Source: Bacilli bacterium (GTDB lineage Bacteria; Bacillota_I; Bacilli_A; RFN20; CAG-826). From it: a stretch of 6,502 nucleotides of DNA. The stretch spans positions 1-6,502 of the forward strand of contig JAKSVY010000069.1 of assembly GCA_024413875.1 (NCBI GenBank), written 5' to 3'. The notes beneath the pieces are model-generated. The model had not been told where the DNA came from. It ran no database searches and worked only from the letters and a program-made list of their open reading frames with translations. Positions within the stretch are counted from its first letter, which is position 1. Each line of letters opens with the position of its first letter. This document shows positions 1 through 5,420 of the stretch, piece by piece. The position numbers and the translations under genes were made by a program.

Positions 1-639
1 GTTGTAGATAGAGAAAGAAACTATATTTTAGACTTACCTAACGTTTACGTTAAAGATATTCCTTTAGGCGAAGTATTTGAAAAGAAATACGGAGTCAAAA
101 TGTATATTAGAAACGACGCTGAAGTAGCGTGTTTAGCGGAAGCGAATTTAGGTGCTGGTAAAGATGCTAATAGAACATTCTTTGTCACTATCTCTACTGG
201 TTTAGGCGGAGCGTTATGTGTTGATGGTGTTAATCAGGACTATATTACTGAAGTTGGTCACACTGCTGTTGTATATAAAGGTATTCTTTCTGAATATGAA
301 AGATTATGTTCCGGCTCAGGAATAATTAACCTTTGTAAATATAATGATGTTACTGTTAAAGATTCCAAAGAATTCTTTGATAGAGTTAGAGCAAATGACA
401 AAGTCATTATGCCTATCTTTGAAGATTGGTTAACCCTTATTTCCAATTGGATTCGTTTAATGAAAGATTCATACGAACCTGAAGTATTCTGCTTTACTGG
501 TGGTGTATTTAAAAATAAGGATTTATTCTTTGATGAATTAAAAAGAAGAAACCCTGATTGCAATATGGTTGAATGTGTTTATAAAGAAGATGCTGGCACA
601 ATCGGCGCAGCTGTATATGCATTCCAATGTGCAAAATAA
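1..639 (+). CDS. ROK-family sugar kinase or regulator, C-terminal part (5' end outside window)
   Basis: The frame is open from base 1 to the TAA at 637-639, giving 212 residues. ROK proteins usually have about 290-320, so the N-terminal phosphate-binding DxGGT part is missing, cut by the window edge. Seen: the N-D pair of the ROK catalytic loop (residues 38-39, in RNDAEVACLAEANLGAG), the glycine-rich STGLGGALCVDG (65 onward), EVGH (84-87) and the C-terminal AGTIGAAVYAF helix typical of the ASKHA fold. Family knowledge: ROK members phosphorylate glucose, fructose, N-acetylmannosamine and similar sugars with ATP in the cytosol, or act as sugar-responsive repressors. Oddity: the usual zinc motif CxCGxxGC after EVGH is absent; the segment is shortened and reads on to YERLCSGSG, with one Cys left. 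Kinase versus regulator cannot be settled without the N-terminus. No clear terminator follows it before the thrS leader. Confidence 0.88.
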   Translation, partial: VVDRERNYILDLPNVYVKDIPLGEVFEKKYGVKMYIRNDAEVACLAEANLGAGKDANRTFFVTISTGLGGALCVDGVNQDYITEVGHTAVVYKGILSEYERLCSGSGIINLCKYNDVTVKDSKEFFDRVRANDKVIMPIFEDWLTLISNWIRLMKDSYEPEVFCFTGGVFKNKDLFFDELKRRNPDCNMVECVYKEDAGTIGAAVYAFQCAK

Positions 640-649
640 AGCAAGATTA

Positions 650-680
650 TTGACAAAAAATAAAATTAGAATAATATATT
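650..680 (+). promoter_or_regulatory. Probable sigma-A promoter of the thrS T-box transcript
   Basis: A perfect -35 TTGACA lies at 650-655. Candidate -10 boxes are TAATAT at 672-677 (16-bp spacer) and TATATT at 675-680 (19-bp spacer). Either puts the start of transcription just at or before the base of T-box stem I (about 683). The -10 region sits inside a perfect AT-only palindrome at 670-683. The -35 is convincing; the exact -10 is uncertain. Confidence 0.65.
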
Positions 681-682
681 AT

Positions 683-908
683 TAGCGTTGATGAAGACAT
701 GTTATCAACTTACTACTTAAAGAGAGCAAGATTCATGGGCTGTAAGATCTTGTAAGCAAGCGTTGATAAAACCACTTCTGAGCTACTAGCGAAATAAGTT
801 AGTCGGTTAATTCCCGTTATCGAATATTCGAGTGTATATCTATATTTATAGGTATAAATTAAGGTGGTACCACGTTTAGTCAAGCGTCCTTATATTGAGG
901 ACGCTTTT
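683..908 (+). promoter_or_regulatory. T-box riboswitch (tRNA-Thr sensing leader of thrS)
   Basis: Role: the leader RNA binds tRNA-Thr; uncharged tRNA stabilises an antiterminator and lets transcription enter thrS. Seen: the T-box core AAGGTGGTACCACG at 861-874, with the TGGTACC bulge at 865-871; its variable base T868 fits an A73 discriminator. Stem I closes with GAAG 693-696 to CTTC 775-778 and TTATCAAC 702-709 to GTTGATAA 762-769. The internal loop between these helices carries ACC (771-773) followed by A774, a threonine specifier matching the downstream gene. The AGAGAGC element (721-727) and a distal hairpin (727-732 with 747-752, loop containing GGGCTGTAAG) are also present. A 9-bp hairpin at 835-856 fits stem III. 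The terminator half is at 882-908. Confidence 0.95.
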
Positions 909-911
909 ATT
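882..911 (+). terminator. Regulated intrinsic terminator of the T-box
   Basis: AAGCGTCCT (882-890) pairs perfectly with AGGACGCTT (898-906) around a 7-nt loop, followed by a short T-rich tail (905-911, broken by one A). In the T-box model this hairpin forms when tRNA-Thr is charged. Since no terminator is seen after the upstream ROK gene, it may also stop readthrough from there. Confidence 0.88.
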
Positions 912-930
912 TATAAAAAGGAGAACAATT

Positions 931-2838
931 ATGGAACTCAAATTAATTGATGGCAAGGTAATTGAAGTTGAACAAGGAAAAAGCGGATATGATGTCGCTA
1001 TGTCAATTTCAACATCACTTGCAAAAGCATGTGTTGCTTACAAAGTTAATGATGTAATTTATGATTTACACCGCGAAATCCCAAATGGAGGAGATTTCAC
1101 TTTAATTAAGAAAGGTGATCCAGATTCATATACTGTATTAAACCACTCTACTTCTCACTTAATGGCAGAAGCTATTCATAATCTCTACCCAAATGCAAAA
1201 TTTGGTTTTGGTCCTTCAATTGAAGAAGGTTTCTACTACGATGTAGACTTTGGAGATGAAAAGATTACTGACGCTAACTTCGCTGCTATTGAAAAAGAAA
1301 TGAAGAGATTATCAGCATCAGGTAATCCATTTGTTAGAAAAGTAGTATCTAAAGAAGAAGCATTAGAAATGTTTAAAGATAACCCATATAAGGTTGAATT
1401 AATTGAGGGTATCGAAGGCGATATTTCAATCTATTCACAAGGTAAATTCTTTGACCTTTGTGCTGGACCACACCTTGAAAAGGTGTCTCAAATCCAAAAC
1501 GTTAAATTATTATCTGTCGCAGGTGCTTACTGGAGAGGCGATGTTAAAAACAAAATGTTAACACGTATCTACGGTACTTCTTGGTGGACACCAGAAGAAC
1601 TCGCTAAGCACTTACAAGACCTTGAAGACAGAAAAGCAAGAGACCACCGTAAGTTAGGTAAAGAATTGGGTTTATTCATGCTTTCTGACTTTGGTCCAGG
1701 TTTACCATTCTGGCTTCCAAATGGTTATACACTCAGAAGAACACTTGAAGATTTCTGGTTAGATTACCACAGAAAGAATGGTTATAAAGTCATTAACACT
1801 CCTATTATGTTAAATAGACAATTATGGGAAACTTCAGGTCACTGGGATCACTATAAAGATGATATGTTCACTATCGAATGTGAAGAAGGAACATACGCTA
1901 TTAAGCCTATGAACTGTCCAGGTGCAATTCTTGTTTATAACAATGAATTACATAGCTATAAGGAACTTCCACTTCGTTATGCTGAACTTGGTAACGTTCA
2001 TAGATATGAAGCATCAGGTGCTTTAAATGGTTTATTCAGAGTTCGTGGCTTTACACAAGATGATGCTCATACATTATTAACAGAAGAACAAATCGGTGAT
2101 GAAGTAGCACGTATCATTGCAATCTATGATCACATCTACTCTATCTTTGGATTAAACTACGCTATCGAATTATCAACACGTCCAGAAGGATTTATTGGTG
2201 ATATCGAAACTTGGAACAAAGCTGAAGAAGATCTTAAGAAAGCATGTTTAGCAACAGGTCACCCATTCAAGATTAATCCAGGAGATGGAGCATTCTATGG
2301 TCCAAAGCTTGACTTTAAGTTAAGAGATTCTATGAATAGAATCTGGCAATGTGGTACTGTTCAATTAGATATGCAACTTCCAGGAAGATTTAACTGTGAA
2401 TATGTTGCTGCTGATGGTAGCAAGAAAACACCAGTTATGATTCACCGTGCTTGCTTTGGTTCTATTGAAAGATTCATCGCTATTATCCTTGAAAGCTTTG
2501 GTGGTTTACTCCCACTTTGGTTAGCACCAGAACAAATTAGAATTCTTCCAGTTAACAACAACTTCCACCTTGATTACGCTAAGAATTTAAGAGAAGAATT
2601 AGTTAACTTAGGTTATAGAGCAGAACTTGATGATTCTAACGAAAAGTTAGGTTTCAGAATGAGAAACGCTCAAGTTAAGAAGATTAACTACACTCTCGTT
2701 ATTGGTGATAACGAAGTTGCTAATAATCTCGTTACATTTAGAAGACATGGTACAAGAGATCAAATCACTGTCTCTAAAGATGAATTCCTTGCATTAATTA
2801 AGGAAGAAGTTGCTACTAAAGCACTTCCAAAGAAGTAA
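931..2838 (+). CDS. thrS: Threonyl-tRNA synthetase
   Basis: A class II synthetase that charges tRNA-Thr with threonine in the cytosol. The 635 residues match full-length bacterial ThrRS. Domains: TGS at about 1-62, editing (tRNA-SAD) domain at about 63-225 with H72xxxH76 and C177-A-G-P-H181, catalytic core at about 240-530, and anticodon-binding domain at about 535-635. The catalytic zinc ligands are visible as C329 (MNCPG), H380 (DDAH) and H505 (MIHRA). Motif 2 is around H357-R-Y-E with FRVRGFTQDDAH; motif 3 is GSIERF (510-515) with its Arg514. Start choice: ATG at 931 has AAAAAGGAGA at 915-924 just upstream. The frame also opens at TTG 895, but that codon lies inside the terminator hairpin and would add 12 non-family residues. 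All editing and active-site residues seem intact. Expression is set by the T-box just upstream; a terminator follows within 15 bases. Confidence 0.98.
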   Translation: MELKLIDGKVIEVEQGKSGYDVAMSISTSLAKACVAYKVNDVIYDLHREIPNGGDFTLIKKGDPDSYTVLNHSTSHLMAEAIHNLYPNAKFGFGPSIEEGFYYDVDFGDEKITDANFAAIEKEMKRLSASGNPFVRKVVSKEEALEMFKDNPYKVELIEGIEGDISIYSQGKFFDLCAGPHLEKVSQIQNVKLLSVAGAYWRGDVKNKMLTRIYGTSWWTPEELAKHLQDLEDRKARDHRKLGKELGLFMLSDFGPGLPFWLPNGYTLRRTLEDFWLDYHRKNGYKVINTPIMLNRQLWETSGHWDHYKDDMFTIECEEGTYAIKPMNCPGAILVYNNELHSYKELPLRYAELGNVHRYEASGALNGLFRVRGFTQDDAHTLLTEEQIGDEVARIIAIYDHIYSIFGLNYAIELSTRPEGFIGDIETWNKAEEDLKKACLATGHPFKINPGDGAFYGPKLDFKLRDSMNRIWQCGTVQLDMQLPGRFNCEYVAADGSKKTPVMIHRACFGSIERFIAIILESFGGLLPLWLAPEQIRILPVNNNFHLDYAKNLREELVNLGYRAELDDSNEKLGFRMRNAQVKKINYTLVIGDNEVANNLVTFRRHGTRDQITVSKDEFLALIKEEVATKALPKK

Positions 2839-2852
2839 CAAATTACTAAATT

Positions 2853-2883
2853 ACCTCATGAATGAAAATTTGTGAGGTTTTTT
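2853..2883 (+). terminator. Intrinsic terminator of thrS
   Basis: ACCTCA (2853-2858) pairs with TGAGGT (2873-2878), with a 14-nt loop and a run of six T (2878-2883). The stem is short (6 bp plus a possible T-G pair), but the position right after thrS and the T tract support it. It separates the thrS unit from the infC operon, whose -35 begins two bases later. Confidence 0.8.
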
Positions 2884-2884
2884 A

Positions 2885-2913
2885 TTGACATACATATTTA
2901 TGTAGTGTAAATT
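2885..2913 (+). promoter_or_regulatory. Promoter of the infC-rpmI-rplT operon
   Basis: TTGACA at 2885-2890 is a perfect -35. TAAATT at 2908-2913 follows after 17 bp and matches 4 of 6 bases of the -10 consensus, with a TG directly before it. Transcription would start near 2920, just before the L20 leader. The -35 abuts the T tract of the thrS terminator. Confidence 0.7.
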
Positions 2914-2919
2914 ATTCTC

Positions 2920-3041
2920 GCAAAGCAAAACGTAGAAAGAAGAGCGCCCATTCGTTCTCACCAGACTGACTAATCGGTTGGTAAGTTGCTACCAAAGTAA
3001 GAATTACAAGGTATAACGGGCGCAAATTCGCGTCCGTTTTT
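2920..3041 (+). promoter_or_regulatory. L20-type autoregulatory leader of infC-rpmI-rplT
   Basis: In Bacillota, free ribosomal protein L20 binds a 23S rRNA-like structure in this leader and promotes premature termination. Seen: GCGCCC (2944-2949) is perfectly complementary to GGGCGC (3018-3023), the 5' half of the downstream terminator, so a long-range antiterminator helix and the terminator exclude each other. Between them lies a hairpin, ACCAG (2960-2964) with TTGGT (2978-2982) and CTGA (2966-2969) with TCGG (2974-2977), loop CTAA. A competing pairing of GGTA (2980-2983) with TACC (2990-2993) is possible. The position before infC with rplT in the same operon matches the known arrangement. 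The assignment to the L20 class rests on architecture and remembered sequence, not on a covariance search. Confidence 0.87.
3016..3041 (+). terminator. Regulated terminator within the L20 leader
   Basis: ACGGGCGC (3016-3023) pairs with GCGTCCGT (3030-3037), 8 bp with one G-T pair, loop AAATTC, followed by five T (3037-3041). It sits 8 bases before the infC ribosome binding site, as an attenuator should. Its 5' strand is the partner of the antiterminator strand at 2944-2949. Confidence 0.9.
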
Positions 3042-3048
3042 CTTAGCT

Positions 3049-3066
3049 AAGGAGGATGTATTTATT
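3049..3066 (+). promoter_or_regulatory. Ribosome binding site and ATT start of infC
   Basis: AAGGAGG (3049-3055) is a near-perfect Shine-Dalgarno, 8 nt before ATT at 3064. It decides the start: the only other start-like codon nearby, ATG at 3056-3058, touches the Shine-Dalgarno with no spacer and is out of frame. The in-frame ATG at 3217 has no such site and lies inside the conserved N-terminal domain. Confidence 0.85.
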
Positions 3067-3648
3067 AATAAGTACGCAAATTTCAATCAAGGACAACCAC
3101 AACAAGGTAATAATCAACAAAGACGTCCTAACAAAGATAATGGAGATCTTGTAAACGAAAGAGTTCGTTTCCCAAGCGTCTTACTTATCGGTCCTAATGG
3201 TGAACAATTAGGAACAATGTCATCTAAAGAAGCATACCGCAAGGCATGCGAATATGAGCTCGATTTATTCTGTGTAGCCCCTACTGCTAATCCACCAGTT
3301 TGCAAACTTGTAAACTATGGTAAGTTCAAATTCGAACAACAAAAGAAAGCAAAGGAAAGCAAAAAGAAACAACACATCGTGGAAGTTAAAGAAATTCAAC
3401 TTACGCCACAAACCGGGCAACATGACATTGATACCAAAGTTAGAGCTGCTACTAAATTCATTGAAGATGGTAACAAAGTTAAAGTTGGTGTTAGATATCG
3501 TGGTCGTCAAATGACACACATTGAAGTCGGCGAAGAAATTATGAATAAATTCTTATCCGCCCTTAGTGAAATAGCAACCGTAGAAAAGGCCCCAGCAATG
3601 GATGGTAAATGGTTGACTGCCGTTTTGACTGCTAAAGGCAAGAAATAG
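3064..3648 (+). CDS. infC: Translation initiation factor IF-3 (ATT start)
   Basis: IF3 binds the 30S subunit, keeps it apart from 50S and checks the start codon and initiator tRNA. The product is 194 residues from ATT 3064. The N-domain begins at LVNERVRFPSV (29 on) with LIGPNGEQLG (41-50). The family signature KLVNYGKFKFEQ starts at 81, a lysine-rich linker spans about 94-103, and the C-domain carries VGVRYRGRQMTH (141-152) and ends with KWLTAVL. Beginning at ATG 3217 would delete LVNERVRFPSV and the first strands, so that start is wrong. Known biology: infC genes in E. coli and other bacteria use rare AUU starts, which IF3 itself discriminates against, giving autoregulation; the same is inferred here. 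Oddity: a 28-residue Gln/Asn-rich head before the domain. The TAG stop overlaps the rpmI Shine-Dalgarno. Confidence 0.96.
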   Translation: MNKYANFNQGQPQQGNNQQRRPNKDNGDLVNERVRFPSVLLIGPNGEQLGTMSSKEAYRKACEYELDLFCVAPTANPPVCKLVNYGKFKFEQQKKAKESKKKQHIVEVKEIQLTPQTGQHDIDTKVRAATKFIEDGNKVKVGVRYRGRQMTHIEVGEEIMNKFLSALSEIATVEKAPAMDGKWLTAVLTAKGKK

Positions 3649-3660
3649 GAGGAAAAAGTT

Positions 3661-3855
3661 ATGCCAAAAATGAAAACAAAAAGAGCGTTAGCTAAACGTG
3701 TTAGAGTTACAGCTGCTGGTAATCTTAAGAGACACTCAGCATATACATCACACTTAGCTCCTCGCAAAACAACAAAGCAAAAAAGACATTTAAGAAAGGC
3801 TTCACTCGTTTCTAAGAGTGATATGAAGAGAGTTGAAACTCTCATTCAATACTAG
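3661..3855 (+). CDS. rpmI: 50S ribosomal protein L35
   Basis: A small basic protein of the large subunit, 64 residues, the usual length. The opening [13 protein letters not shown] is the L35 signature, followed by [11 protein letters not shown] and [16 protein letters not shown], all typical of the family. It sits between infC and rplT as in most Bacillota. The gap to infC is 12 bases, and its AGGAGG (3647-3652) overlaps the infC TAG stop, so translation is probably coupled. Expression follows the L20 leader. Lysine and arginine richness fits rRNA binding. Confidence 0.97.
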   Translation: MPKMKTKRALAKRVRVTAAGNLKRHSAYTSHLAPRKTTKQKRHLRKASLVSKSDMKRVETLIQY

Positions 3856-3866
3856 GAGGAAGTACC

Positions 3867-4220
3867 ATGAGAGTTAAAAATAGTGTTGCAACACGTGCAA
3901 GACGTAAAAGAATCTTAAAGAGAGCTAAAGGTTACTTCGGTTCTAAGCACCTTTTATTCAAGACAGCTAAGGAACAAGTTTTACGTTCATTACGCTACTC
4001 TTACATTGACAGACGCAAACTCAAATCAGATATGCGTAAATTATGGATCAAGCGTATCAATGCTGCTTGCCGTAACTACGATATCAGCTACTCAATGTTC
4101 ATCAACGGTTTAAACAAAGCAGGCGTTAAGGTTAACAGAAAGATGTTATCTGAACTCGCTATCAACGATCAAAAGGCATTTGCTGATTTAGTTGAAATTG
4201 CTAAGAAGGCTGTTAAGTAA
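3867..4220 (+). CDS. rplT: 50S ribosomal protein L20
   Basis: An early-assembly 23S rRNA-binding protein and, by family knowledge, the repressor of this operon through the leader at 2920-3041. The product is 117 residues. Seen: the basic N-terminal arm [20 protein letters not shown] (9-28), then [19 protein letters not shown] (49-67) covering the family signature, and [17 protein letters not shown] (89-105). Where most homologues read W-I-T/A-R-I-N, this one has K62. It begins MRVK rather than the common MPRVK. AGGAGG (3854-3859) overlaps the rpmI TAG stop, the same junction as infC/rpmI. An intrinsic terminator follows 21 bases after the stop. Confidence 0.98.
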   Translation: MRVKNSVATRARRKRILKRAKGYFGSKHLLFKTAKEQVLRSLRYSYIDRRKLKSDMRKLWIKRINAACRNYDISYSMFINGLNKAGVKVNRKMLSELAINDQKAFADLVEIAKKAVK

Positions 4221-4241
4221 TTAAAAATTCAAACAATAAAG

Positions 4242-4267
4242 AATCCTGTCGATTGACGGGATTTTTT
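4242..4267 (+). terminator. Intrinsic terminator of the infC-rpmI-rplT operon
   Basis: AATCCTGTC (4242-4250) pairs with GACGGGATT (4255-4263), 9 bp with one T-G pair, around a GATT tetraloop, with six T (4262-4267). It is a strong intrinsic terminator and ends the translation operon. Confidence 0.95.
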
Positions 4268-4295
4268 ATTAACTCCACTATTCAAATAAAAAATA

Positions 4296-4324
4296 TTATC
4301 ACTAATTTATAATTGTGATATTAT
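4296..4324 (+). promoter_or_regulatory. Promoter region of the first lipoprotein gene, with inverted repeat
   Basis: TTATCA (4296-4301) and TATTAT (4319-4324) are spaced 17 bp and would give a leader of about 22 nt. A perfect TATAAT at 4308-4313 is an alternative -10 but lacks a good -35. ATCAC (4298-4302) and GTGAT (4315-4319) form an inverted repeat around an AT core, which might be an operator. The block 4307-4334 closely matches the region before the second lipoprotein gene. Confidence 0.5.
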
Positions 4325-4352
4325 TTTAAAAACCTTTAAGGAGATTATAAAT

Positions 4353-5321
4353 ATGAAAAAGATTAATTTTATTGTTTCTGCCTTAGTTATCACAATGCTT
4401 GCGTCATGTGGTAAGTCAACAGGTGGATATAACACAAACACAACAACTTCCGATACAACACATGAACACGATTACAATATGGCAGGATTATGTTCTTGTG
4501 GAGATTATCTTGGAAGACAACTTACTTTCGATGAAGCGTACGCAAACGAAGTCCCTACACTCGATGTTATTGGAAGTAAGGTATATTTCTCTTGGGACGC
4601 AATTTGTAAAACTCAATTTTATGTAGATGAAGATGATAGTAACACTGTCCCATCTTCAACACCTAGTTCTGAATTCACTCCATTATTTTCAACAATTGAA
4701 GTATATAAAGATGGTGATTTCACTACTAACGTTATTGGTGGTTTAGACTTAAACACTGATATTGCTGATGATGGCGATGAAAAATATTATTTTTACCACA
4801 CAAATGAACACCTTGATCAATCAAGTAAATATTATTGCGTTATTACTTTAGCAAAACCAATGGAAACTATTGATATCTATATTGATGTTGTTAGCCAACA
4901 TGATTGCGAATACAATTGGGTAATGAATGATGAAGGTACAGCTCGTTCTTCTACAGGCACTTGTGTACTTTGCTCTGAACAAGTTACAACTACTGAAACT
5001 GCTGTTAACGAAGTTACTCTTCCACGTTTTACATTAGAATCAGGAAAATCATTTAGAGATAACATTATGGACATTGCAGTTGTTGATTTAGGAGAAGAAT
5101 GCGATTTCCGTTTCTACGGTGTTGAAGGTTACGCTAATATTGATTTACTTGTAGATTCCCATCTTACATATAAAATGATGTTCTATATTTATTCTAAAGA
5201 ACACTACTTCTTCCCAAGTTCTTTCATTTTAAGAGACTATCTTGGATATCCACTTTCAAATTACACTGTTAGTGAAAATGGATATGCTGTTCATGGTGTG
5301 ATTACAGTATCTTGCGAATAG
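4353..5321 (+). CDS. Lipoprotein of unknown function with HxH-CxCG and CxxC motifs (paralogue A)
   Basis: Not a family I can name. The 322-residue product starts with a lipoprotein signal: basic MKK, a hydrophobic stretch and lipobox L-A-S-C with lipidated Cys19, so it should be anchored on the outer face of the membrane. A Ser/Thr/Asn-rich spacer (20-36) leads to HEHDYNMAGLCSCGD (37-51), with H37, H39, C47 and C49 as possible metal ligands. A middle part follows with KVYFSW (76-81), C85, and EVYKDGDF (116-123). A second element has H183, W189, then C204-V-L-C207, resembling the H..W..TCxxCG repeats in secreted Bacillota proteins. The C-terminal 115 residues alternate hydrophobic and polar residues like a beta sandwich (MMFYIYSKEHYFFPSSFIL). 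No catalytic motif is seen. AAGGAG (4339-4344) precedes the ATG. It has its own promoter and terminator; its paralogue follows 99 bases downstream. Confidence 0.9.
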   Translation: MKKINFIVSALVITMLASCGKSTGGYNTNTTTSDTTHEHDYNMAGLCSCGDYLGRQLTFDEAYANEVPTLDVIGSKVYFSWDAICKTQFYVDEDDSNTVPSSTPSSEFTPLFSTIEVYKDGDFTTNVIGGLDLNTDIADDGDEKYYFYHTNEHLDQSSKYYCVITLAKPMETIDIYIDVVSQHDCEYNWVMNDEGTARSSTGTCVLCSEQVTTTETAVNEVTLPRFTLESGKSFRDNIMDIAVVDLGEECDFRFYGVEGYANIDLLVDSHLTYKMMFYIYSKEHYFFPSSFILRDYLGYPLSNYTVSENGYAVHGVITVSCE

Positions 5322-5336
5322 TTAAAATTTTTAATT

Positions 5337-5361
5337 GCTCTATCTATGATAGAGCTTTTTT
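5337..5361 (+). terminator. Intrinsic terminator after lipoprotein gene A
   Basis: GCTCTATC (5337-5344) pairs perfectly with GATAGAGC (5348-5355) around a TAT loop, with six T (5356-5361). It makes the two lipoprotein genes separate transcription units. Confidence 0.93.
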
Positions 5362-5375
5362 ATTATTTTAATGTT

Positions 5376-5405
5376 TTATAACATTGTTATATTATATTAA
5401 TAACC
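5376..5405 (+). promoter_or_regulatory. Promoter region of the second lipoprotein gene
   Basis: TATTAT at 5390-5395 is the likely -10, in the same place as in the upstream paralogue. No clear -35 is seen 17 bp upstream (TTTAAT at 5367-5372 at best). ATAACATTGTTAT (5378-5390) is a perfect palindrome around a central T, overlapping the spacer and -10, and may be an operator. The block aligns with 4307-4334: 25 of 28 aligned bases agree, with one 2-nt gap. Confidence 0.5.
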
Positions 5406-5420
5406 ATAGGAGGAAAGAAT

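Noticed and set aside
258..563. Minus-strand open frame of about 100 codons inside the ROK gene
   Set aside because: It is antisense to a clearly conserved ROK coding region, with no Shine-Dalgarno or family resemblance.
670..683. Perfect palindrome AATAATATATTATT
   Set aside because: It is pure A+T in a promoter -10 region of an AT-rich genome, so chance is a sufficient explanation; no matching copy was found nearby.
895..930. Extended thrS start at TTG 895
   Set aside because: This codon lies inside the T-box terminator hairpin, has no ribosome binding site and adds residues not seen in ThrRS. ATG 931 has a good Shine-Dalgarno.
3042..3051. Palindrome CTTAGCTAAG touching the infC Shine-Dalgarno
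   Set aside because: It has no loop, so it cannot fold as a stable hairpin, and it is short enough to be coincidental.
3056..3153. Short ORF from ATG 3056, overlapping the infC start in another frame
   Set aside because: The ATG directly abuts the Shine-Dalgarno with no spacer, the product is about 32 residues with no recognisable features, and the IF3 frame explains the region.
3507..3845. Minus-strand open frame across infC/rpmI
   Set aside because: It is a shadow of two conserved ribosomal-operon genes on the opposite strand.
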